A stretch of DNA of 62,264 nt from a bacterium. GTDB lineage: Bacteria > SZUA-79 > Acidulodesulfobacterales > Acidulodesulfobacteraceae. Shown piece after piece: positions 27,446 through 36,518 of the stretch; within the stretch, counting starts at the first letter, position 1; each line of letters starts with the position of its first letter. The position numbers were made by a program, and so were the translations under genes. The notes under the pieces are model-generated. The model saw only the letters and a program-made list of their open reading frames with translations, ran no database searches and was not told where the DNA came from. The stretch is from NCBI GenBank assembly GCA_021825865.1, contig JAKAFU010000008.1, forward strand, positions 1-62,264. The letters run 5' to 3'.

Positions 27446-28117
27446 TTATAAAAAAACGTTTTTGCATCTTTCTGCTATTATTATAGACCTGAGTTTTGAA
27501 TATGCTTTTTCAAGAATATTGTTAGTAACGGTATAATTATAAAAACGGCTTTTCTCTATTTCATAATTAGCGGCTTCAAGTCTTCTTTTCAGCTCTTCTT
27601 CTTTGATTTCCCCTCTTTTTTTTAATCTTTCTATTAAAGCTCCTTCAGACGGCGGCTTTATAAATATTCGGACTAAATTGAATAATTTATGAATTTCGTC
27701 ATAATATTTTCTTATCTTCTCCGCACCTTGAACGTCTATTTCTAAAAGCGTATCATAACTCGGCTTATGAAGAACTGATTTAACCGGAGTTCCGTATTTA
27801 TTGCCAAAAACATTTGCCCATTCTATAAATTCGTTATTAGCTATCATACGTTCAAATACTTCATTGCTGACAAAATTATAGCTTTTGCCGTCCGTCTCTC
27901 CTGGTCTTATAGCTCTCGTGGTATATGAGACACTTAGTTTTAAATCCGTAAATTCGGCTGCCAGCATTTTACAAAGTGTCGTCTTTCCGGTTCCTGAAGG
28001 AGCAGATATCACAAAAATAATGCCTTTAGGCAAATCATCTTTAGGTGAACCGTTTTTAGATAAATCGCTTATTAGCGAATCATCTTCAGACAAGTCGTTT
28101 TTAGACAAATGATTCAT
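27446..28117 (-). CDS. gmk: Guanylate kinase with low-complexity N-terminal extension
   Basis: The 223-residue protein phosphorylates GMP to GDP. The P-loop is [10 protein letters not shown] (residues 38-47), and the GMP-binding region reads [20 protein letters not shown], then [13 protein letters not shown] and [13 protein letters not shown]. The first 31 residues are an Asp/Ser/Leu/Lys repeat (LSKNDLS, LSEDDSL, LSKNGSP) not found in the family. Homology starts at [11 protein letters not shown]. The ATG at 28117 overlaps the stop of the upstream remA-like gene by 4 bp, so the long start is supported by translational coupling. Next downstream is rpoZ. Confidence 0.95.
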   Translation of the reverse strand: MNHLSKNDLSEDDSLISDLSKNGSPKDDLPKGIIFVISAPSGTGKTTLCKMLAAEFTDLKLSVSYTTRAIRPGETDGKSYNFVSNEVFERMIANNEFIEWANVFGNKYGTPVKSVLHKPSYDTLLEIDVQGAEKIRKYYDEIHKLFNLVRIFIKPPSEGALIERLKKRGEIKEEELKRRLEAANYEIEKSRFYNYTVTNNILEKAYSKLRSIIIAERCKNVFL

Positions 28118-28380
28118 AACACAGCATTCTTTTCTTTAGAAAGACTCTCTTCTAATCTGGTTATAATTGTTGCCGCATTTAAGGCTGAAAGAATTATATG
28201 TCCTGAGTCCGTGATTATTATAGTCTTAGTTTTTCTGCCCTCAGTGGCATCAATGAGATTATTGCCGTCTTTTGCCGTCTCTCTCAATCTTTTCATGGGC
28301 GAAGAACCTGCAGAGACTACAGATACTATCCGCGCAGAAACTATTATATTTCCAAAACCTATATTTAACAAATTATACAT
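28114..28380 (-). CDS. remA: RemA/DUF370 family regulatory protein
   Basis: The 88-residue protein matches the RemA/DUF370 family. [20 protein letters not shown] is the start, [20 protein letters not shown] the middle, and [20 protein letters not shown] the end. In Bacillus RemA is a DNA-binding activator of biofilm matrix genes; in proteobacteria the gene sits before gmk and its role is less clear. The 4-bp overlap with gmk and the remA-gmk-rpoZ-spoT order are the strongest context evidence. The yicC gene often found upstream is absent; a 230-bp repeat-rich spacer separates it from the heptose kinase gene. Confidence 0.88.
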   Translation of the reverse strand: MYNLLNIGFGNIIVSARIVSVVSAGSSPMKRLRETAKDGNNLIDATEGRKTKTIIITDSGHIILSALNAATIITRLEESLSKEKNAVL

Positions 28381-28499
28381 ATTTTAAATTTTATTGTTAC
28401 AAGTTTTTATCCGATTATTATAGCACATTATAAGTGAGATATTAAATATATTTTTATTAACAAGTAAGTTAGCGGCTTAAAAAGCTGTTTTAAAACACG

Positions 28500-28610
28500 C
28501 TATGCAATATTAGTTAAATTTAATAAGTTTGTTATTTTTATTTAATTTGTTTATGTTTTATTTAATTTATTTATGTTTTAGATAGTTTGCTTGTTTTTTA
28601 TTTAATTTGC
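28500..28610. repeat. T-rich imperfect repeats between remA and the heptose kinase gene
   Basis: Units of the form TTTATTTAATTTGTTTATG recur about four times with small changes. A similar simple-sequence block fills 29799-29997 on the other side of the heptose kinase gene. No terminator with a GC-rich stem is seen in either. Confidence 0.6.
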
Positions 28611-29798
28611 TTATTTATTTAACGGATTGAATTCACATGAAGCAAGCGATAATTCTTTAAATATCTCGTCTGCGCCTACCGCATACGTTCCAAGCTGAGA
28701 CACGGCAATACCTGCGGCTATATTTGCAATATAGCACGCTTCATAGATAGTTGCTTCGGCGCATATTGCGGCAGTTAGCGTAGATATTACAGTATCTCCG
28801 GCTCCTGTTACGTCAAAAACATTTTTTGCCCTCGCTTTTAAATGCAGCTCCTTTTTATTATCATTCTCATATCCGTATTTCTCTTCATCTCTTTTCTCTT
28901 CATTTTTATTCTCTTTATTTCCGCTGTCTTTGCTTTGAATATCTTTAAATTCATCATTATCGTTTTTATTATTATCTTTATGAATTTTCTCTTGTCTTTG
29001 AACTTTATCTTTATCTTTATTTTTATCATTATCGTCTTTATAAAACAGACTCATTCCCAATTCCCCGCGGGTTATCAGCAAATTATCCGAATTAACTTTT
29101 TTTAAAATTTTCTGGGATGCTTTAAGCAGAGTTTTTTCATCTTTTATAACAATGCCGGAACCGCCTGAAGCTTCGTTTGTATTTGGCGTTAATATTGATA
29201 CATTTTTATAAAATTTAAAATTTTCAACTTTAGGGTCCAATGCAATAAATTTATTTTTAGATTTTAGAAAATCAGTCAATTCATTAAAAAATCTTTGTTC
29301 AATCACCCCTTTTCCGTAATCGGAAATTATAACCGCATCAAATTCATCAATTAGAGATTTAATATTATCTAATAATTTGAAATAAATTCTTTTTTTAAAA
29401 TAACCGGTATTTTCTTTGTCAAACCTGACTATTTGCTGGTTATGCGCTATAACTCTTGTTTTTATAATAGTTTCAAAATCGTCCGATTCTACAACGGCAG
29501 ATGAATTAACGAACTGTTTATCAGCCATTTGCTTAAATATATCGCCGTTATAATCCTTTCCTATGACCCCTGCGATAAAAACTTTAGCTCCTAATTTGGA
29601 AACGTTATTCATTACATTAGCTGCGCCTCCGGGCAAAAGTTTTTCATATTTAACATTGACGACAGGCACTGGCGCTTCAGGGGAAATTCTGCTGACGGTT
29701 CCATAAACATAATGGTCAATCATTATATCGCCTACAACAAGTATTCTAGCTTTATTAAACTTTTTTATTATTCCAAGTAATTTGTCGTTATTTAACAT
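28611..29798 (-). CDS. rfaE1: D-glycero-beta-D-manno-heptose-7-phosphate kinase (RfaE1/HldE kinase domain) with charged insert
   Basis: The 395-residue protein is a PfkB-type sugar kinase. ILVVGDIMIDHYVYGTVSRI (residues 19-38), SPEAPVPVV and LLPGGAANVMNNVSKLGA are specific to heptose-7-phosphate kinases; the catalytic DVTGAGDTV is at 329-337. It acts in ADP-heptose synthesis for the LPS inner core. Only the kinase domain is present; the cytidylyltransferase-like RfaE2 domain fused in E. coli HldE is absent. Residues about 254-318 are a Lys/Asp/Asn/Glu-rich insert between two conserved strands. It lies at the downstream end of the envelope glycan cluster. Confidence 0.92.
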   Translation of the reverse strand: MLNNDKLLGIIKKFNKARILVVGDIMIDHYVYGTVSRISPEAPVPVVNVKYEKLLPGGAANVMNNVSKLGAKVFIAGVIGKDYNGDIFKQMADKQFVNSSAVVESDDFETIIKTRVIAHNQQIVRFDKENTGYFKKRIYFKLLDNIKSLIDEFDAVIISDYGKGVIEQRFFNELTDFLKSKNKFIALDPKVENFKFYKNVSILTPNTNEASGGSGIVIKDEKTLLKASQKILKKVNSDNLLITRGELGMSLFYKDDNDKNKDKDKVQRQEKIHKDNNKNDNDEFKDIQSKDSGNKENKNEEKRDEEKYGYENDNKKELHLKARAKNVFDVTGAGDTVISTLTAAICAEATIYEACYIANIAAGIAVSQLGTYAVGADEIFKELSLASCEFNPLNK

Positions 29799-29997
29799 AA
29801 TTTAATTTTGATTTATGATTAATTTGATTTAAATTTTATTTTTATTTTAATTTACTCTGTTGTTTATTTAATTTATTGTTTATTTAATCTATTATTTATT
29901 AAATTAAACTTATTTAACCCGTTATTAATTTGACTTATTTTTAAATAATTTATTTTTAATTCAGCCTATTCCTTAATTTGACTTAGTTTTTTAATAT

Positions 29998-31092
29998 TTA
30001 TTTTTTTTCTAAAATTTCTTTAAACAATTTTATTGTATTATCTGTCATTAAATCAAGATTAAATTTTTCGCAAACCGTTTTTCTTGCTTCAGTGCCGTAT
30101 TTAAATATTGATTTTTTGTCTTTTATGAGCTCAAGCACCTTGTCTTTTATAGCTATAGTGTCGCCGATATCTACAACAAATCCGCTTATTCCATTTTCAA
30201 CAACTTCAGGCATGCCCCCGGCTTTAGAAACTATAACCGCTTTCTCCATTGACATAGCTTCAATCAGTGATAACGGCAAACCCTCTTTTAGCGAAGGAAA
30301 AACCAGAATGTCAAGTTCATTTAAAAATATGGCTAAATTTTTATCGATAAAACCGATAAAATACACATAATTATCAATATTAAGTTTAAGCGTCTGCTCC
30401 ATTAAAGCATCTTTTAACTTGCCGGTGCCGGCAATAAAGAATCTTACATTTTTTGTTTCTTGCAATATTAAGTCGGCTGAATCCAAAAAAATACTTACGC
30501 CTTTTTCACCGGAAAGTCTCGAAACCATTCCTATATTGATGATATCTTCACCTGAAATATCTTTTGTTCTGAAATCTCCGCCCGTATTTTCAAAGTATTT
30601 TTTTTTATAATTATTCGGATTAAATTTATCGATATCAATACCGTTATAAATAACATGAAGTTTTTCTTCGGGGAAATTCTGAGATTTCAAATTTAAATAG
30701 ACTGCTTTTGAAACACATATTACGTCTTTTGACAAATTATACTGTCTTTTTTTATTGATTCCGTGCGCAGTTGCCACACTTTTTACGCCGGTTATGTTTC
30801 CGGCGGCGGCACCCATAAAATTTGCTCTTGAAAGGTTTGTATGAATAATTTCAATATTATATTTTTTTATTAATTTAGTTATTTTTAAAATAGAAAAAAA
30901 ATCAAATTTAAATCTTGCATTTATAACGTCATAAGATAACTCATTATTAGTGAGCATCTCCTTAAATTCTTCATTATTTCCGGTGATTATACGGACTTCA
31001 TGACCTTTTTCAATTAGTTTTTTTGATAAATTTATGACGTAATTTTCCGCTCCGCCGATATTTGTCGGCGTAATAATCTCTAGTATTTTCAT
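29998..31092 (-). CDS. Glycosyltransferase, GT4 family
   Basis: The 364-residue protein has a GT-B fold. The N-terminal ITPTNIGGAENYVINLSKKL is the donor/acceptor Gly-rich loop, and IHTNLSRANFMGAAAG follows. The C-terminal half begins with GMVSRLSGEKGV, and the retaining GT4 E-x7-E motif appears in PSLKEGLPLSLIEAMSMEKA (about 263-282). Such enzymes transfer sugars from nucleotide sugars to lipid-linked or LPS acceptors at the cytoplasmic face. It belongs to the minus-strand envelope cluster. The specific donor cannot be told from sequence. Confidence 0.88.
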   Translation of the reverse strand: MKILEIITPTNIGGAENYVINLSKKLIEKGHEVRIITGNNEEFKEMLTNNELSYDVINARFKFDFFSILKITKLIKKYNIEIIHTNLSRANFMGAAAGNITGVKSVATAHGINKKRQYNLSKDVICVSKAVYLNLKSQNFPEEKLHVIYNGIDIDKFNPNNYKKKYFENTGGDFRTKDISGEDIINIGMVSRLSGEKGVSIFLDSADLILQETKNVRFFIAGTGKLKDALMEQTLKLNIDNYVYFIGFIDKNLAIFLNELDILVFPSLKEGLPLSLIEAMSMEKAVIVSKAGGMPEVVENGISGFVVDIGDTIAIKDKVLELIKDKKSIFKYGTEARKTVCEKFNLDLMTDNTIKLFKEILEKK

Positions 31093-31296
31093 ATTGGGTA
31101 AAAGTCAACTATGATATTTATTCATTATTCTTTAAAGTTGATTAATTAGTTAATTGGGACGGACACCATTTTTAATCTCATTTTTTATTATCTTATATCT
31201 CATTTAATGAAATCAGACAAAACATTTATAATATATAAAATAAACGGCGCTGCTGCCTGATAATATAGGTGCATGTTCCCAATTATTCTGATTATT

Positions 31297-32253
31297 CTAA
31301 TTAAAATTAAAAAATTTTCTTATTTTATTTGCCGCATTTTTCGATTCATTTATTGAATCTTTTATTATGCGGTATATAAACATTCTAAAGAATTGCCTTA
31401 CTCCTTTTTTCTGCGGCATAAAATTTTTAAAATCGTCTATGTCCCAATTTTGGGCAGCCGCAAGCTTTCTAAAAGGCTCCGGATGGAAATCAAGATTCTG
31501 TTTATCTATTCTTTCTAGCCAGCTAAAATCTGAATATATATATTTATCTACCCTCGGGTCGAAATTTGAAACCCAGTTCTTGAAAAAATTCAATATTTTT
31601 CCGTTATATAATTCTTCCATAGCTTTTTCTTTTTTATACATGCTTGCCGGATTTTTAGCCCTGCCGTAATGATACATCGTAGCCGAATCTAATAAAACCG
31701 CATTCCCGTTTTCTACATGAATTTTATTTCCGTTTATATCTTTAAAACCCATTGCGTCGCCCCAAGATACAACCGTTTTATCGTTCCTGATAATACGCAC
31801 TTCTTTATCGTAAAAAAACTTTTTCTCCGATTTTTTAGCGTAAGAAAAATAGCCTCCGAAAAAATGAATATAATTAAATTCAAAACCTTTAATTTCTTTA
31901 TTGTTTAAATTATCATTCAGCGCTTTTACTATAGCGGAATAGTCTTTTTCATGAATTCCTTCGTCGCCCTGAATATATAAACCGTAATCCCCGGTTATAC
32001 GGCTTATTGCGGCATTTGTTTTTTCAGACATTATAGAACCTTTTTTTTCAGTCTGTTTCCAGTCGGAGTCGAACAGTTTTATTTTAGGCTCTTTTGTCTG
32101 CAGTTCAATTAATTTTTCCCTCGTTCCGTCATTGCTGTCGCAGACAACAACTATAAACTCATCGCATATAGGGAGCGCCGACCGTATAGATTCTATAAAC
32201 GGATAGCCCATTAATATACCGTTTCTGATAAACGTAAAACCGGATAATTTCAT
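31297..32253 (-). CDS. Glycosyltransferase, GT2-like
   Basis: The 318-residue protein begins MKLSGFTFIRNGILMGYPFI and continues CDEFIVVVCDSNDGTREKLI, the nucleotide-binding half of a GT-A fold. YGLYIQGDEGIHEKD (about residue 90) is at the place of the metal-binding DXD, here QGDE. This type, with SGFTFIRNG at the start, is found among cell-surface glycan genes. No membrane segments are seen. The Trp and aromatic-rich C-terminal half is family-specific. Its cluster neighbours are GT4 and GT9 transferases; acceptor unknown. Confidence 0.75.
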   Translation of the reverse strand: MKLSGFTFIRNGILMGYPFIESIRSALPICDEFIVVVCDSNDGTREKLIELQTKEPKIKLFDSDWKQTEKKGSIMSEKTNAAISRITGDYGLYIQGDEGIHEKDYSAIVKALNDNLNNKEIKGFEFNYIHFFGGYFSYAKKSEKKFFYDKEVRIIRNDKTVVSWGDAMGFKDINGNKIHVENGNAVLLDSATMYHYGRAKNPASMYKKEKAMEELYNGKILNFFKNWVSNFDPRVDKYIYSDFSWLERIDKQNLDFHPEPFRKLAAAQNWDIDDFKNFMPQKKGVRQFFRMFIYRIIKDSINESKNAANKIRKFFNFN

Positions 32254-32373
32254 ATTTTTTTTATATAATAAATTTTAATATATAATATATTATCTCTCTA
32301 TATATATTAGATATTTACTTATATATTTTAAATTTTATATTTAATCTTAATTCTAATTCTGCTTCTAATTCTG

Positions 32374-32448
32374 ATTTATATTTAATTAATTTTAACTTTA
32401 TATTATATTTTGTTTTATATTTAATTACTTTTAACTTTATATTATATT
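32374..32448. repeat. Duplicated ~38-bp AT-rich unit downstream of the GT9 gene
   Basis: Two near copies of a unit running tttatatttaatta then TTTTAACTTTATATTATAT lie at about 32377-32408 and 32414-32446, directly after the GT9 stop codon. Just before them, ttctaattctg units repeat. The spacer 32254-32449 holds no gene. Confidence 0.6.
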
Positions 32449-32449
32449 A

Positions 32450-33499
32450 TCATATCCTTAGCTCTTTCATAGCATCAGTCAGGTCATACAATTCAATATT
32501 GTCCATGCAGTCAGGATAATCGTTTTTTAAAAAACTTTCTTTATTGCATGTATTTAAAAAACAATGATAACAATCTGTTTTTTTATCTATAACATAGCTC
32601 CTGTCATTCTCTGGACCGCATATTGCCGGGTCTGTTGAACCGAAAAGTGCTATTAAAGGCGTATTCATAGCCGACGCAAGATGCATTACTCCGTTGTCCA
32701 CCGCAACTACAAGCTTAGAGATTTTAATTAGCCCCCCAAGCACATAAATATTAGTAATACCTGTTAAATTGACTGTTAATTTCTTATCACTTATCAGCCG
32801 ATAAATTTTATCGACAAGCGGAATATCATTTTTTGAACCTGTAATGAGCACATAATAGCCCAATTTATTAAGATAATCGGCAAATAAAGAAAAAAGCTCG
32901 GGGTTGGCTTCTTTTGAACTTCTTGTTGAACCAGGGGAAAACATAACAATTTTATTGCCGGCGGCATCGGCGGAATCAATGTTTGAATCTTTCAACATAT
33001 TCATTGCCGTCTTGATATCTTCTTCGGAAGGAACATATATAAGCTGCCTTGAATTATATTTCTCTTTAATTGAAAAAACATCAATGAATTTTAACGCTCT
33101 ATCTATATTGTGCATTTTTTTATCATTCTTTATTTTATAATTATAAAATAAAAATGTTTTAAAATTGCTTATTCCAATTCTTTTTTTTGAAATAAAAAAA
33201 GACAGCAGCGCAAATTCGAAAGACGATAAAAAATTTATGCACGCATAAAAATTATATTTTTTCAATTCTTTATATAATTTATAAAGATATAAAATATTTG
33301 TTATGCCTTTATGCTTTTTTCTTTCAATAACTTTAAAAACATCCGGATTTCTGTATAGCAGCGGTGCGGCTGTTTCCGAAACCAGCACATAAATATTGGC
33401 ATCCGGAAACTTTAATTTTAAGGCTCTTATCGCCGGGGTCAGCATAAGCACGTCGCCTATATAATTTAATCCGAAAATAAGGAAATTTTTTGTCTGCAT
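32450..33499 (-). CDS. Glycosyltransferase family 9 (heptosyltransferase-like)
   Basis: The 349-residue protein has the GT9 layout. An N-terminal half starts FLIFGLNYIGDVLMLTPAIR (residues 6-25), the conserved opening of ADP-heptose:LPS transferases. The C-terminal half has VMFSPGSTRSSKE, NLTGITNIYVLGGLIK, VAVDNGVMHLASAMNTPLIA and LFGSTDPAICGP. A Cys-rich end (CYHCFLNTC) is typical. It probably adds heptose to the LPS inner core, consistent with rfaE1 in the same cluster. A second GT9 gene lies 1.4 kb upstream. Confidence 0.88.
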   Translation of the reverse strand: MQTKNFLIFGLNYIGDVLMLTPAIRALKLKFPDANIYVLVSETAAPLLYRNPDVFKVIERKKHKGITNILYLYKLYKELKKYNFYACINFLSSFEFALLSFFISKKRIGISNFKTFLFYNYKIKNDKKMHNIDRALKFIDVFSIKEKYNSRQLIYVPSEEDIKTAMNMLKDSNIDSADAAGNKIVMFSPGSTRSSKEANPELFSLFADYLNKLGYYVLITGSKNDIPLVDKIYRLISDKKLTVNLTGITNIYVLGGLIKISKLVVAVDNGVMHLASAMNTPLIALFGSTDPAICGPENDRSYVIDKKTDCYHCFLNTCNKESFLKNDYPDCMDNIELYDLTDAMKELRI

Positions 33500-33557
33500 A
33501 TTATATTAATTATATATATATGATTTAATTCTATACTTTTATTAAACATTAAGTAAA

Positions 33558-34733
33558 TTATTTTTTCCTGAAAAAATTTAAAAAATATTCCTTAGCCTTA
33601 TTTTTTACCTCGTTATTAAAAAATAAGTTCAGTTTAAATATATAAAAAATAAGTTTGCTTTTATATAAATAAAGCTTATAATTTTTTCTCTTTATTCCTA
33701 AAAATCTTTTTTTATATTCTTCGCCCCCTTTTAAAAAATCAAATTCAGAATATTTTTTATCTATTGCTTCGCTAATGTTATAATAAGTCAAAACTATACC
33801 TGGGTACAAATCGGAATATTTTGTGTCAAAACCCGGCAGGTAGACTTGTCTGTTTCCTGCATAATCAAAACAAGCTGCGGCAGATATAAATTCATTATTA
33901 TATTTTAAAAACGACAGGGCTAAAATATTACTTTTAAAAAGACTGCCGAATATTTCTTTAAAAAATGATTTTATTTTGCCGCTGCTGAAAACTCCGCCGT
34001 ATCCTTTCTCGTTCCAGCGTTTTTGATGCAATTTAAAAAAATTATCTAAAAGCAAATCTAATGAATTACCGTCTATATTTTCAGGACTGATATATTCAAC
34101 CGATTTTTTTTTTGCTTTTTCAACCCTGCTCAATATATTATATCTCTGTTTGGAATTAAACTGCTTCATATATGCGTCTATCCCGTCCGGTAATTTTATA
34201 TAATAACAATCGCCGCTTTCTTTATATGTTAAAGAATAGACTGCCTGCTTATATTTACAGCTGTCTTGATATTTATGTTTATTCCCGTTATTTATGTTGT
34301 TGTTATTTATATTGCTGTTATTTATATTTCCAAGCAATAATTCGGATACCTGTTTTAAAAATATTATATTTGCTATATGATTTTCTCTAATTGCAGTTAA
34401 TATCTCTATAACAATATCTTCAGAATTTGCTCGTTTATGAATAATAATATCTAAATAATCAGAAAAATCATGACTTATAAACATTACCGCTTTAAAAAAC
34501 AAGAAAAAATTTTTAATAAAAAATGGCGCTATAGCTTCAATTCTATTATTTTTGTCATAAATACATATAATAAAAAGGCTGTTTCTTTTTTTGCCGTCTA
34601 AAAAATATTTAACCCATAAATATATCCAATCATATGTTAGAAAGAGGGTGTTGTTTCTGCTTTCCTGCAGAAGCGCATCCCATTCGTCTTTTAAATCTTC
34701 CAGTTCTTCTATATTTCTTATAATTTTTATCAT
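33558..34733 (-). CDS. FemAB/CelD-like GNAT-fold acyltransferase with Asn-repeat insert
   Basis: The 391-residue protein resembles the BioF2-like/FemAB-related acetyltransferases of polysaccharide clusters. EELEDLKDEWDALLQESRNN then TLFLTYDWIYLWVKYF is the typical start, FNSKQRYNILSRVEKAKKK the middle, and YLPGFDTKYSDLYPGIVL with DFLKGGEEYKKRFLG the end. These proteins are thought to transfer acyl or aminoacyl groups to sugars or exopolysaccharide precursors. Residues about 134-160 are an Asn/Ile/Ser-rich insert (NINNSNINNNNINNGN) between conserved strands. It lies between the two GT9 genes. Confidence 0.75.
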   Translation of the reverse strand: MIKIIRNIEELEDLKDEWDALLQESRNNTLFLTYDWIYLWVKYFLDGKKRNSLFIICIYDKNNRIEAIAPFFIKNFFLFFKAVMFISHDFSDYLDIIIHKRANSEDIVIEILTAIRENHIANIIFLKQVSELLLGNINNSNINNNNINNGNKHKYQDSCKYKQAVYSLTYKESGDCYYIKLPDGIDAYMKQFNSKQRYNILSRVEKAKKKSVEYISPENIDGNSLDLLLDNFFKLHQKRWNEKGYGGVFSSGKIKSFFKEIFGSLFKSNILALSFLKYNNEFISAAACFDYAGNRQVYLPGFDTKYSDLYPGIVLTYYNISEAIDKKYSEFDFLKGGEEYKKRFLGIKRKNYKLYLYKSKLIFYIFKLNLFFNNEVKNKAKEYFLNFFRKK

Positions 34734-34955
34734 TAATAATTAAACTTATTGATATTAATATAATAAATATAATGTTCGCAATGCATTAAATATGCGTTAT
34801 GCTTTGAATATATTCACTATGCCTGAATATTAATTATATGTTGAATGTTGATTATATCATGAATGTTAATAACGTTAATTATGTATTGAATGTATTTAAC
34901 ATACTTTTTGCTTATCTTGTTTATTTAGTTTTTCTTGTTTATACATCCTGTTTAT

Positions 34956-36374
34956 TTATCTTGCATTTCCATTTTGTTTGTCTTGCTTATCTGAAATTAA
35001 TTTGAAAACATCGCTTACGCAGATTTTTTTCATACATAATGCGTATGTTTCTGAATTTGCATTTAATTCTATATTTAAATTCAACTTATTAATACCCGAA
35101 TCAAAAACTTTATTTATTTTATTTATATTATTAACATAATTAGCATCAATGCTGCCGTTATTATCGTCATTATTCCCGTCATTGACATCTGCTGCGCCAC
35201 TATTTCCGCCGGCATCGGAACTTACGCCTGCATTTGCATTTGCATAAGAGACATTAACATTAACATTATTGAGAGCGGCAGCTGATTTAGCATTGGTTTG
35301 AACATAATTCAATTCTTTTTTACCTTCTTTTTTATCTGCTAAAATACATGATTTCTTAAAACATGGCGAGCAAATAAGTCCGCTTTTAAAAATTTTAATA
35401 TTATCTCCGATAGGTCCGGTCAATTCAGCGCTTGTCGGTCCGAACAGCGAAATTATTTCAGGACCGTTTTCGACGCTTGCCGCTATATGCATAAGCCCTG
35501 AATCCCCTGTTATAAAATAATCCATTTTAGCGATCAGCTCTTTTGCCTGCATCAATGTAGTTTGGCCTGTTGCATCTGCAATTAGTTCAGATACCGTATC
35601 TGCCGTGCTTGAAGCCGCACTTGCGTCCGTAAAATTGCTGCGTAAAATACTTATTATATTTTTAGCTGAAGTTTCATCTTCCTTGCCTCCGAATATTACA
35701 ATTCTGGCATCATATTTTCTTAAAATTAATTCCGAAAGTTTAGCAAAATACCCTGCAGGCCATTTTTTTGTAGCCCACGCTCCGCCCGGATTAATTCCGA
35801 CAAAGAGGGTTTTTTTAACGGTATTGTTGGCGGAACTGAATTTTTCCGATATAAATTTATTTGCAAACTCTTCATCTGCTTTATCTGTTTTAAATATCGG
35901 TTTTATACTATCAAGAACGGCTCCCCCCGATGACTCTGCAAGATATAGATAAAATTTTACCGCATGCTCCGGCTTCCTTCCTTTTCTGTTAATTTTTTTA
36001 TTGGATAAGAAACCGAGATTTGCATATTCTTCAACATATCTTTCTTTTGCGCCGCTTAGAAAAGCAAACAAAGATGTTCTGTCAACGCCCTGCAAATCTA
36101 CAGACATATCATATTTATCAGATTTAAGCGCCGCTATAAGTTTTAAATAATCCTTTAATCTATAATTTTTCTTATCAATAACAATTACTTTATTTATATT
36201 CGGATTTAATAAAGCTATATCCTTTGACTTGTCCTCTATTAACCATGTTATAAAACTTTCAGGATAAGCTCTTCTTATTGATTCAATAGCGGGGGTTGCA
36301 AGCAGACAATCTCCGATTGAACTTAGTTTAATAATCAGTATATTTTTGATATTTTGTTTTTGTTTTTCCGTCAT
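34956..36374 (-). CDS. Glycosyltransferase family 9 (heptosyltransferase-like) with large insert
   Basis: The 472-residue protein starts ILIIKLSSIGDCLLATPAIE, the GT9 opening, with VDLQGVDRTSLFAFLSGAKE, GINPGGAWATKKWPAGYFAK and FITGDSGLMHIAASVENGPE downstream. ICSPCFKKSCIL leads into the family's Cys motif, whose second part (LCMKKICVSDVFKLI) appears about 90 residues later. The intervening stretch (about 350-440) is Asn/Ala/Asp/Gly/Ser low complexity (ANANAG, GNNDDNNG, NNINKINK). Normal GT9 length is about 350, so the insert accounts for the extra residues. It probably acts as a heptosyltransferase of the LPS core. Confidence 0.87.
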   Translation of the reverse strand: MTEKQKQNIKNILIIKLSSIGDCLLATPAIESIRRAYPESFITWLIEDKSKDIALLNPNINKVIVIDKKNYRLKDYLKLIAALKSDKYDMSVDLQGVDRTSLFAFLSGAKERYVEEYANLGFLSNKKINRKGRKPEHAVKFYLYLAESSGGAVLDSIKPIFKTDKADEEFANKFISEKFSSANNTVKKTLFVGINPGGAWATKKWPAGYFAKLSELILRKYDARIVIFGGKEDETSAKNIISILRSNFTDASAASSTADTVSELIADATGQTTLMQAKELIAKMDYFITGDSGLMHIAASVENGPEIISLFGPTSAELTGPIGDNIKIFKSGLICSPCFKKSCILADKKEGKKELNYVQTNAKSAAALNNVNVNVSYANANAGVSSDAGGNSGAADVNDGNNDDNNGSIDANYVNNINKINKVFDSGINKLNLNIELNANSETYALCMKKICVSDVFKLISDKQDKQNGNAR

Positions 36375-36404
36375 ATTGTAAATAAATTAATTAATAAATT
36401 AATA

Positions 36405-36510
36405 ATGAAAAAAATAAATTAATAAATTAATAAATTAACACATTTATAAATTTATAATGAAAAAAATAAATTAATTAATTCATAAATTCATAACTCAACA
36501 CATTTATAAG
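36405..36510. repeat. Duplicated ~50-bp AT-rich unit between NodB and GT9 genes
   Basis: The 144-bp spacer is built of two imperfect copies that start AATGAAAAAAATAAATTAAT and end in cacatttataa, at about 36405-36451 and 36452-36510. There is no G or C stem, so it is not a terminator. Confidence 0.65.
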
Positions 36511-36518
36511 TTAAAAAA

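Noticed and set aside
28842..29105. Plus-strand hydrophobic frame resembling a membrane protein
   Set aside because: It is the antisense of the Lys/Asp-rich insert in the heptose kinase; poly-Lys/Asp codons read as Phe/Ile on the other strand.
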